Shown piece by piece: positions 14,776 to 21,806 of a stretch of 21,806 nucleotides of DNA. The notes beneath the pieces are model-generated. The model did no database searches. It was not told where the DNA came from and worked only from the letters and a program-made list of their open reading frames with translations. Location: the NCBI GenBank assembly GCA_049282265.1, contig JBAPTR010000073.1:1-21806 (forward strand), given 5' to 3'. Source of the DNA: CAYUCJ01 sp049282265. GTDB taxonomy: Bacteria; Desulfobacterota; DSM-4660; Desulfatiglandales; Desulfatiglandaceae. Each line of letters starts with the position of its first letter. Within the stretch, counting starts at the first letter, position 1. The translations under genes and the position numbers were made by a program.

Positions 14776-16536
14776 ATGAAGTCAATGTCCTGCCGGAGCA
14801 TCATTACAGTTTCTGCCTTTTTCGCTTTCATCGTGCTATTTACGTCCTGTGCGGGGCTCCATCGCGGACCGGAACCGGCTCCACCGGCCCCGGCGACTGT
14901 GGAGAAACCCAAAGCGCCCAAAGACATTGACAGCCTATCCAAGGCCTACAAAGATTTCACTCTGGCCATGCTGGCCGTTTCCGACCATCGATATGAAGAC
15001 GCACGGAAGCATCTCAGCAAGGCCGTTGAGAAGGACCCGGAAAGCGTTTATCTGAATCGGACCATGGCCCTGGTACTCAAAAAACTGAAGCGCTACCGGG
15101 AAGCCATTCCATTTGCGGAAAAATCTGTTGCACTGGATGCAAAGGGTGTGGAGAGCCGCATCCTTCTTGCCGACCTCTATACCTTGACCGGAAAAGACCA
15201 GCTTGCACTCAAGCAGTATGAAAACATTTTGCAGGTCAACCCAAAGAACCAGCGGGTCAGACTCATACTCAGCACGATCCTGATCCGAAAGGGATTTTTC
15301 AAGAAAGCCTTGCCTCACCTGGAAGAACTAACCCGGCAAAATCCCGATCTCGTCATCGCCTACTACTACCGGGGTAGGATTTATCTTGAAATGAAGGATT
15401 ACGGGGAAGCTGAAAAGGCCTATCTGAAAGCGCTGGACCTCAACAGCAACCTGGAACCGGCACTTTTTGACCTGGGGACCCTCTACCAGATGTCCGGCAG
15501 GCTGAACCTGGCCGCAAAAACCTATGAAAGACTGCTTTCGTCCTATCCCGGGAACCTGATAACCCGTGAACGGCTCATCAACGTCTACCTTAAGCTGGAC
15601 AGAAAAGAGGAAGCCGAAAAACAGATACAGGAGATAAAAGACCGCTCCAAGCCCGGTGGACCCGGGAGGAAGGCCCTTGGATTGATCTATCTTCGTGAAG
15701 GGAAACTGGATGAATCCATAGGAGAATTGGAGTTGATCGTACAGGCGTGGCCTAAAGACTACAAGTCACGGTATTATCTGGGTTCCGCCTATGAACAAAA
15801 GGGTGACATCGACAAGGCACTGCAACAGTTCAGCGCGATCAAGAATGAATCTGAATATTATTTCAACGCCCAGATGCATATTGCCTACCTTCTGGATCAG
15901 CAGGGAAGGCAGGATGATGCTATCGCTGTCCTCAAGAAAATGCTTCCCTTGAAAAAGGAAAAGGCCGAAATCTACCTCATGCTGGCCTCAATTTATGAAA
16001 CCCGAGGCGACCTGGAGAAGGCCATGGAGGTGATCAGAAACGGGTTGGAACACAACGAGAAAAACGTTGACCTCCTATTCCGTCTCGGCATTCTCCTGGA
16101 CAAAAACGGAGATAAACCTTCCTGCATCCAGCAGATGAAAAAGGTCCTGGCCATTGATCCCGAACACGCGGACGCCCTCAATTACATCGGCTACACCTAT
16201 GCCGAAGAAGGGATCTATCTGGATGAAGCCCTGGCCATGATCAATAAGGCTCTGAAGATCAAGCCCAATAGCGGTTACATCCTTGACAGCCTTGGTTGGA
16301 CCTATTATCGAAAAGGCCTGTATGACAAGGCACTGCAATACCTGGAGAAGGCGGCCCACCTCACTCCCGACGATCCTACCATCAACGAGCATCTGGGAGA
16401 CATTTACATCCGTAAGGGGATGTATAAGGCGGGGATCGAGCGCTACAAGAAGGCCCTATCCCTCAAGCACCCGGACCAAAAGAAGATCCGGGAAAAGATA
16501 GAGGACGCGAAGCAGAAGCTGGGGTCTCATGAATGA
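14776..16536 (+). CDS. TPR-repeat lipoprotein
   Basis: Protein of 586 aa. The start at 14776 is chosen over an in-frame ATG at 14749 because AGGAG lies 5 nt upstream and the signal peptide then has normal length. The lipobox FTSC gives lipidated Cys25. A Pro-rich linker (EPAPPAPATVEKPKAP) leads into about 15 consecutive 34-residue TPR units that fill the rest of the protein, for example YGEAEKAYLKALDLNSN and LDSLGWTYYRKGLYDKALQY. Such solenoids are protein-interaction scaffolds, often in outer-membrane or secretion assemblies; no specific partner can be named. The stop overlaps the next gene as ATGA, so the two lipoproteins are coupled and may function together. Confidence 0.85.
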   Translation: MKSMSCRSIITVSAFFAFIVLFTSCAGLHRGPEPAPPAPATVEKPKAPKDIDSLSKAYKDFTLAMLAVSDHRYEDARKHLSKAVEKDPESVYLNRTMALVLKKLKRYREAIPFAEKSVALDAKGVESRILLADLYTLTGKDQLALKQYENILQVNPKNQRVRLILSTILIRKGFFKKALPHLEELTRQNPDLVIAYYYRGRIYLEMKDYGEAEKAYLKALDLNSNLEPALFDLGTLYQMSGRLNLAAKTYERLLSSYPGNLITRERLINVYLKLDRKEEAEKQIQEIKDRSKPGGPGRKALGLIYLREGKLDESIGELELIVQAWPKDYKSRYYLGSAYEQKGDIDKALQQFSAIKNESEYYFNAQMHIAYLLDQQGRQDDAIAVLKKMLPLKKEKAEIYLMLASIYETRGDLEKAMEVIRNGLEHNEKNVDLLFRLGILLDKNGDKPSCIQQMKKVLAIDPEHADALNYIGYTYAEEGIYLDEALAMINKALKIKPNSGYILDSLGWTYYRKGLYDKALQYLEKAAHLTPDDPTINEHLGDIYIRKGMYKAGIERYKKALSLKHPDQKKIREKIEDAKQKLGSHE

Positions 16537-17354
16537 GATTTTTTTCTGCGCTTTCTTGCCGCTTGTACCCGATATTCGGACTGGTTGTGATTCTCACCCT
16601 TCAAGCCTGCGCCAGCCGTCACCTTGTGATCCCCTCAACCGCCCCGTACAGTATTGAAGCAATCGATTCCATCCTGGCCCATATGGAGACCCAGGAGAAA
16701 CGCGTCACCACCTTTTTCTACACTGGAAAATTGACGTTCAAAGCACGGGAATCCGAACTGGAGGCTATGGTATCCATCGTGGGGAGGAGGATACCCTTTG
16801 AGACGAGGATTGAATTGACCCATCCCTGGGGGGCGCCCCTTGCCTACCTTGTCATGGATACCGACCATTTCAAGTTTCTTGTTTTTCGCGACAAACGGTT
16901 GTATGTGGGTTCCACAAATCAGATGGATCTCCTTCGTTATTTTCCATTTCTACCGGATCCCACTGCCATCTGGGGGTTTATCAGAGGGTATCCGGTGATA
17001 GCGGCTTACAAGCGGGCAACTTCTCCAGAGGAGGGAACCATCACCCTTCTCGACCGGCAGGGAGAGCCGATCCAGCGTCTTGACATCGATCTCAAGACAC
17101 GCAGGCCCAAGACCTGCTTTTACCCAGGGAAGAAACTGGCTCTATTTTATGGGAATTTTACCAAAGAAGGGACCATCGACTTTGCACGAAGCGTGGAACT
17201 CAAAAGTGGGAAAAGAAAAAAGACACTGACCCTGCACATTCGGCAGGCCATCTTCAACGCCAGCCTCCCCAGGGGTATTTTTGACCTCAATCGGCCTGAG
17301 GGTTTCAAGGTCATCGACCTGTCGGAAACCGGGGGCTCATCCGATCGACGATAA
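16533..17354 (+). CDS. LolB/DUF4292-like outer-membrane lipoprotein
   Basis: Protein of 273 aa with a signal peptide and lipobox LQAC (Cys26). The mature part resembles the LolA/LolB-type fold seen in DUF4292 proteins. It opens with a helix, followed by strands such as TTFFYTGKLTFKARESELEA and ETRIELTHPWGAPLAYLVMD, a hydrophobic FRDKRLYVGSTNQMDLLRYF region, and late strands around LDIDLKTRRPKTCFYPG. Its start overlaps the stop of the TPR lipoprotein. A role in moving or inserting lipoproteins or lipids at the outer membrane is inferred from fold resemblance and is not proven. It is the last plus-strand gene before the convergent chemoreceptor; no T-tract terminator is seen between them. Confidence 0.65.
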   Translation: MRFFSALSCRLYPIFGLVVILTLQACASRHLVIPSTAPYSIEAIDSILAHMETQEKRVTTFFYTGKLTFKARESELEAMVSIVGRRIPFETRIELTHPWGAPLAYLVMDTDHFKFLVFRDKRLYVGSTNQMDLLRYFPFLPDPTAIWGFIRGYPVIAAYKRATSPEEGTITLLDRQGEPIQRLDIDLKTRRPKTCFYPGKKLALFYGNFTKEGTIDFARSVELKSGKRKKTLTLHIRQAIFNASLPRGIFDLNRPEGFKVIDLSETGGSSDRR

Positions 17355-17411
17355 CAATGGAGCCCTCTCGCTGGACGGAACCTTTACCATAAGACAAGCG
17401 GACAGGTCCTC

Positions 17412-20156
17412 CTAAAAATCTTGGAAGTCGTCATCCGTGGGGATGATCTTTTCGGGATCAACATCATCTCCGTCGGCCCGAACGGATGTCCTTCCATGAA
17501 GTGCTCCCGGTAGGGCCTGGAGGGATTTTCTCACCTGTCCGGACAATTCTTTACCATGTCCCGATTTCCTATGATTGTTCATCTTGCCCCCCACCAGGGC
17601 GATCAGTTCCCTTACCATCGCCTTCATATGTTCAGACTGGGTACTCATTTCTTGGGATGCGCTCGCCGACTCTTCGGCATTGGCTGCATTCTGTTGCACC
17701 ACCCTGTCCATCTCATTGACTGCAATCGCCACCTGTTCGATCCCCTGGGCCTGTTCATGGGAGGCCGTGGCAATTTCCATTGCCAGCCCCCTCACCTTGG
17801 ATGAGCTTTCTGCAACTTTAGAGAAGATATCGCCCGTTTTTTCAACCAGTTCGGAGCCTTCTTTGACCTTTTTTACAGTCCCCTCGATCAGGTCCGCGGT
17901 GTTTTTCGCTGCGTCTGCTGCCCTCATGGCCAGATTCCGCACCTCATTGGCAACGACCGCAAACCCGGCCCCTGCTTCTCCCGCCCTGGCCGCCTCAACC
18001 GCAGCATTAAGGGCCAGCAGGTTCGTCTGGAACGCCACCTCATCGATGGTCTTTACGATTTTCCGTGTCTCCTCACTGGCCTTGGAGACCTCCTCCATGG
18101 CATAGGTGAGTTCGTCCATTGATATGTTCGCTTCAACTATCACCTTTCCAGATTCCTTTATCAGGGTGGCCGCCTGCCCTGCATTATCAGCATTCTGTTT
18201 GGTCATGGAGGACATTTCTTCGAGGGACGAAGAGGTCTCCTCGATGGAAGCCGCCTGCTCCGATGCCCCTTCCGCAAGTGCCTGGCTGGAGGATGAAACC
18301 TGGGAGGAAGCTGAGGCAACCTGTTCCGCACCCTCGTTCAGGACTTCAGATATACGGTTGATCGGCCTTGAAATATAGCGTCCCACCAAAAGGCCCACCA
18401 GGAGGATGGCCCCAAAGCCGACCACTGCGATCAGACCAATCCACCACTTCAAGGCATGCACGAATGAAAAGGCCTCATTCTCGCCAATCTCGGAAATGAT
18501 GGCCCATCGGGTCCCGAACACATCAATGGGATCGTAAGCTGAAAGCACATGGTCTCCTTTGTAGTTGACGGTCCGCTTCAGGCCGGTTTTCCCTGCGAGC
18601 GCGTCCCTGCTGACCTCGGTATCCACTTTGCCTCTATCTGGATCTGCGAAACTGGCCTTGACCGAATGGTTAGCAGCGTCAAGGAATGAATCGGATCTCA
18701 TGAGGTTGTCCGGACCCACGAGATAGACCTCTCCTGTTTGCCCCATCCCCTCACGTTGTGTCATCACCCGGTTGATGACGTCTGGATAGAGCTTGACTGC
18801 CACCACCAGTTCCACCTTCCCATCACTGACGAGCGGCTGTGCAAGAAAGGCGGCCGGCTCCCCTTTTGACGGCGCGTAAGGTTCAAAGTCTGCCATCGCG
18901 AACCTCTTTTTCTTAAGAACCAGTTGAACCAGTCTGCCCAGACCGGAGGAAGCGTATCTTCCCTGAACCATGTTCGTGCCATAATCAGCCTCATGGGTCA
19001 CCGTATAAAAGACCTTTCCTGACGGGTGGATCAGGAGCAAATCAGCATAGCCGTATTCCTTTGCGTATTGTGAAAAATAGTCTTTTTTGTCTCCCTTTAT
19101 CTTGGGCGCAATGACTTCCGCCATGTTGATCTTGGAAATCATGGCCCAGCTCGCGCCTTCAATGTGTAAAGGGTCATAGGCCACCATAGTCAAATTACCA
19201 AGACTGCCGCTGTATACTTCCCGTCCTTTCATCCCTGAGAGGGCTTTTACCATATATGGGGTGCTGGTTTCGTATCCAACTTTATAGACCTTGTTTTTTT
19301 CACCTGCAGTCGTCATATCGCTCCTGAAAGCGATCTTATCCCCCTGCTTTCCGACCAGGTATGTCTCGCCCGTCCGGCCCATGCCTTCACGTCGCTGGAC
19401 AATGGCATTGAGAGGCACAGGCGAAAGTGCAAAGACGACGGTCCCGAGCAGGTCGTTTTCACTCATGACCGGTGCTGCCAGGAAGCTGGTATATTTGTTG
19501 TCGGCAGCTGCATACGGGGCAAAATCCTGGAAGACCGGACCTTTCAGACCCTTTTGAAAACATCTCGCCAGGGGACTTTCCTTCAGAGAACCTGAAAGCA
19601 GGTTCTGCCCCAGATCAGATCCCTTGTTTGCCGAGTAGACAACATCACCCTTTGTCGTGATAAGCAACAGATCCTGATAACCCTTCTCCTCACGATAGTT
19701 TCTGAAGGAATCATCAAACTTCAGGAGCAGCATTTCATAAAGGGGAGATTTCAGATCTCCTTTTTCCGAGTCAAAGACCGTTCCAAATCGATAGACGGCG
19801 TCCTGGACCGTTTTCATTTTGGAAAAGACACTGACCTCTCCGAGTTTGTCCCTAAAGAATGTCTCCAGTTGGGCCTTTTTGATATCCTGGACCGTTCCCA
19901 GTTTTTCAAAGGCCGCCTGTTTCAGGGCCGCAACCGTTTTCAGGAGTGCCGCCATATTTGCCTTTCTTTCCCTGAAGTATTCCCTTATCCGGGCCTTCTT
20001 GTTCATCTGAACGGCATTCAGTTCTTCAAAGGCAGCCTTTTCAAGCCCCTGATTGCCCTTGATCATGGAAACAGTGCCCATGACCGCAAAAGGGACTATC
20101 CCCACCGCCAGAAAGGCTATCAACAACTTGACACTCAGTTTCATATTCTTGAACAT
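17412..20156 (-). CDS. Methyl-accepting chemotaxis protein with duplicated sensor modules
   Basis: Chemoreceptor of 914 aa. It has membrane segments at about 10-30 and 571-592. The periplasmic part holds a duplicated helical motif (about 39-75 and 79-117) and two related Cache-like sensor modules (about 145-350 and 355-560). Both modules carry a YxDLLLI strand and a REGMGxTGExYLVG segment. After the second membrane segment only a short HAMP-like helix (RYISRPINRISEVL) precedes the signalling coiled coil. The hairpin tip is DEVAFQTNLLALNAAVEAAR at about 705-724. A 50-residue flexible tail ends DFQDF, which fits the aromatic x-x-aromatic pattern of CheR-tethering pentapeptides. It lies 104 nt after cheW on the same strand. 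The ligand is unknown. Confidence 0.94.
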   Translation of the reverse strand: MFKNMKLSVKLLIAFLAVGIVPFAVMGTVSMIKGNQGLEKAAFEELNAVQMNKKARIREYFRERKANMAALLKTVAALKQAAFEKLGTVQDIKKAQLETFFRDKLGEVSVFSKMKTVQDAVYRFGTVFDSEKGDLKSPLYEMLLLKFDDSFRNYREEKGYQDLLLITTKGDVVYSANKGSDLGQNLLSGSLKESPLARCFQKGLKGPVFQDFAPYAAADNKYTSFLAAPVMSENDLLGTVVFALSPVPLNAIVQRREGMGRTGETYLVGKQGDKIAFRSDMTTAGEKNKVYKVGYETSTPYMVKALSGMKGREVYSGSLGNLTMVAYDPLHIEGASWAMISKINMAEVIAPKIKGDKKDYFSQYAKEYGYADLLLIHPSGKVFYTVTHEADYGTNMVQGRYASSGLGRLVQLVLKKKRFAMADFEPYAPSKGEPAAFLAQPLVSDGKVELVVAVKLYPDVINRVMTQREGMGQTGEVYLVGPDNLMRSDSFLDAANHSVKASFADPDRGKVDTEVSRDALAGKTGLKRTVNYKGDHVLSAYDPIDVFGTRWAIISEIGENEAFSFVHALKWWIGLIAVVGFGAILLVGLLVGRYISRPINRISEVLNEGAEQVASASSQVSSSSQALAEGASEQAASIEETSSSLEEMSSMTKQNADNAGQAATLIKESGKVIVEANISMDELTYAMEEVSKASEETRKIVKTIDEVAFQTNLLALNAAVEAARAGEAGAGFAVVANEVRNLAMRAADAAKNTADLIEGTVKKVKEGSELVEKTGDIFSKVAESSSKVRGLAMEIATASHEQAQGIEQVAIAVNEMDRVVQQNAANAEESASASQEMSTQSEHMKAMVRELIALVGGKMNNHRKSGHGKELSGQVRKSLQALPGALHGRTSVRADGDDVDPEKIIPTDDDFQDF

Positions 20157-20260
20157 TCTCTCCGGTTCCTTCTTGGGAATAACGATTCCCCTTTTTTCAT
20201 GAAGATCTCCTTGATGGCCCTTCGCCCACCGGCCATCTCAAGGACTTGACATGTCCCCAC

Positions 20261-20773
20261 CTAAACTGCCGATTCCAGGGGTGCCACTTCTTCACTGTTG
20301 ACGACCTGATCGATATCGAGCAGGATCTTCACACCCCCCTCTGTCTTTGCCATACCGAGGATGTAGGCCGTATCCACCTGTGATCCCAGCATCGGCGTAT
20401 CCTCTATATCAGCCCCCTTGATATTCAGGACTTCCGAAACGGAATCAACCACAAGGCCCATCAGTATCGTTCCGGCTTTCCCGTCTATCTCCACGACGAC
20501 GATGCAGGTCCTGTCTGTGAATTCCACCGCTTCCACATCAAAACGAAGCCGCAGGTCTACCACTGGTATGACCTTCCCTCTCAGGTTGATGACACCCTTG
20601 ATATAATCCCCTGCCTGCGGAACCGGGGTAATGGGCATCATACCTATGATCTCCTTGATCTTGAGTATCCCTATGCCGTACTCCTCCCCAGCCAGGGAAA
20701 AGGTCAGGTATTTACCTCCTCTGTGACAATCCGGTTGCTCCTCTCCCTGTCGATTTTCTCTTGTTTCCCCCAT
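20261..20773 (-). CDS. cheW: Chemotaxis coupling protein CheW
   Basis: Cytoplasmic adaptor of 170 aa linking receptors to the CheA kinase. After a polar N-terminus of about 20 residues, the CheW fold begins with YLTFSLAGEEYGIGILKIKE and continues with the signature VPQAGDYIKGVINLRGKVIP, VVDLRLRF, and LMGLVVDSVSEVLNI. It ends with YILGMAKTEGGVKILLDIDQ. A strong AGGAGG lies 10 nt before the ATG. The receptor gene follows 104 nt downstream on the same strand, so the pair probably forms one transcription unit. No CheA, CheY, CheR or CheB is in the window, so this pair must use a kinase encoded elsewhere. Confidence 0.95.
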   Translation of the reverse strand: MGETRENRQGEEQPDCHRGGKYLTFSLAGEEYGIGILKIKEIIGMMPITPVPQAGDYIKGVINLRGKVIPVVDLRLRFDVEAVEFTDRTCIVVVEIDGKAGTILMGLVVDSVSEVLNIKGADIEDTPMLGSQVDTAYILGMAKTEGGVKILLDIDQVVNSEEVAPLESAV

Positions 20774-21013
20774 ATCCCTTTAACCTCCTTGCAACAAGGT
20801 TTGCCGCTTGCTCTCAGCTTCATTATTTCCATGCATTGGAAAGGGTCACCTTCCCTATGATCAAGAGTGCACGAGATATCGTCAAAAAAATGTCTTTTTA
20901 TGCCAATGTAATGACACACATTATGAATACAGGTGAGGAAGCCCCCTCTTCTGCGAGTGGACCACCAATTCAGATAGGTAAAGGAAAGCAAGATGGATGC
21001 CAAAGATAGCGTG
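20774..21013. other. Intergenic region upstream of cheW
   Basis: No gene is supported. The stretch holds the cheW ribosome-binding site. No convincing sigma-70, sigma-54 or sigma-28 promoter was recognised; a TTGACG on the minus strand near 20878-20883 has no good -10 partner. Confidence 0.4.
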
Positions 21014-21449
21014 TCAGGACAGGCTCTGGCTCCTGTTAAACTGGCCCAAATCCTTTTCATCCAAAACGCGCCTGACCGTTGCGGCGAGTTGCCTCCTGAC
21101 CAGGGGTTTCATGGCAAAGGCTTTGAATCCCTATCTCCCGTGCCTTTTCTTTTGCGATGATGTGGCTGAATCCCGTACAGAGGATAACGGGGATGGCAGG
21201 ACGGATCTTCATGAGTTTCTTTGATGGCTGCTCTCCTGTCATGTTGGGCATGCTCATGTCCGTGATCACCAGATCAAAATATCCGGGCTTTGCCTTGAAG
21301 CGTTCGAGGGCTTCCAGACTGCTGGTCCTTACCGTCACTTCATACCCCAGACGTTCCAGGGTTTCCTTACCCACTTCTGCCAGCATCCCTTCGTCATCTA
21401 TGAAAAGAATCCGCTCTGTCCCGGTAGTTGAAGGATGTGGCGGATTTTT
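21014..21449 (-). pseudogene. Truncated, frameshifted receiver domain of a hybrid histidine kinase
   Basis: Without a start codon, the minus-strand frame opens right after a stop (21450-21452) with linker residues PSTTGTERILFIDDEG. That is the usual junction between a histidine-kinase catalytic domain and a C-terminal receiver domain. The acidic pair (IDDE), the phospho-acceptor in DLVITDMSMPNMTG and the switch threonine in PVILCTG are present. Near 21119-21126 the frame breaks and that frame stops at 21057. The neighbouring frame resumes the family sequence as AFAMKPLVRRQLAATVRRVL, with the conserved lysine, to a stop at 21014. The kinase portion is absent. The first internal ATG (21386) would remove the acidic pocket, so a functional protein is unlikely. 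Confidence 0.75.
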
Positions 21450-21806
21450 TTAGGATATTTAGGAATAGTACTAGTAGTAGCGTTGATAGAAGAGTAAAAG
21501 GCGAGATGTCAAAGAATAAGAGATTGAATAAAACCGTCGAAAAATTAAGGCTCACGCTGACCAAGGATCAAGAGTAGACTTGACCTCTATCTTTTAAAGG
21601 ATAAAAATGATGCAATTGATCCATGGTTTGATGGAATCGTAAAAAGTCCGTCCTTGGACTTTTTACTGACGTCCATGGGCACGATGATGACTTCCAAGGA
21701 AGTCGTCTCTTCGGCCGGAGTCAAGGAGCAGGGCGTGAGGGTCTTTTTCAGACCCTTTCTCATAGTGCACTTGGCACCAAACACCGACATGGACGACTAT
21801 TTGGGG
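21450..21806. other. Right-end region without a convincing gene
   Basis: AT-rich sequence next to the truncated receiver-domain remnant. A 23-codon frame, MSKNKRLNKTVEKLRLTLTK and three more residues (21506-21577, plus), has no strong ribosome-binding site and is probably chance. A 67-codon minus-strand frame (21587-21790) crosses the inverted repeat and lacks a ribosome-binding site. A plus-strand frame from the ATG at 21674 is open to the window edge and could be the start of something, but shows no family features. Confidence 0.4.
21639..21666. repeat. Perfect 11-bp inverted repeat (terminator-like hairpin)
   Basis: GTAAAAAGTCC (21639-21649) and GGACTTTTTAC (21656-21666) pair without mismatch around a 6-nt loop. 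The A-run on one side and T-run on the other mean that on either strand it resembles a short GC stem followed by T residues, a bidirectional-terminator shape. The flank TTGATGGAATCG before it resembles the right end of repeat copy A. It may be a fragment of the same dispersed repeat rather than a terminator, since no gene ends nearby. Confidence 0.5.

Noticed and set aside
17333..17377. GGGCTC/GAGCCC inverted repeat after the LolB-like gene as a terminator
   Set aside because: The loop is about 20 nt and there is no T-tract on either strand, so chance pairing is as likely.
21587..21790. A 67-codon minus-strand frame at the right end
   Set aside because: It has no ribosome-binding site, crosses the perfect inverted repeat, and shows no protein family features.

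Overview
The window looks like part of a chromosome of a Desulfobacterota (former deltaproteobacterial) Gram-negative bacterium. That placement is inferred from an FtsI with a C-terminal PASTA domain, the run mfd / PpiC lipoprotein / surA / rodZ, an RpoH with a clear RpoH box, and the style of the chemoreceptor. It could not be tested by a search. There is no prophage, CRISPR array, tRNA or rRNA gene. Most of the window is conserved housekeeping sequence. The less ordinary parts are the control regions, the intergenic repeats and the chemotaxis end.

Left part (1-3830, minus strand): the start of a division and cell-wall (dcw) cluster, read right to left as mraZ, rsmH, ftsL, ftsI and the first codons of a next gene (expected murE). 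The last three junctions are stop/start overlaps. The cluster starts from a good sigma-70-type promoter, followed directly by 10-bp-spaced AGTG boxes that look like the autoregulatory MraZ operator.

Middle left (3831-5834): two small genes in repeat-rich intergenic DNA. A PilZ-like protein on the minus strand has a well-formed sigma-54 promoter. A 95-aa ABM-fold protein on the plus strand has a promoter with an overlapping palindrome and a downstream terminator. Two diverged copies of a structured repeat flank this pair.

Centre (5835-17354, plus strand): mfd, a PpiC-type lipoprotein, a SurA-like chaperone, rodZ, tyrS, rpoH, a lipoprotein with about 15 TPR units, and a LolB/DUF4292-like lipoprotein. 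From the PpiC lipoprotein to tyrS the genes are tightly packed. The last two overlap by ATGA. The theme is envelope biogenesis (outer-membrane folding, cell shape, lipoproteins) combined with stress response and transcription-coupled repair.

Right part (17412-21806, minus strand): cheW followed by a large chemoreceptor with tandem duplicated sensor modules and a C-terminal aromatic pentapeptide that may tether CheR. Next to them is a broken remnant of a hybrid histidine-kinase receiver domain, both 5'-truncated and frameshifted. The last 350 bases hold no convincing gene, but contain a perfect 11-bp inverted repeat.
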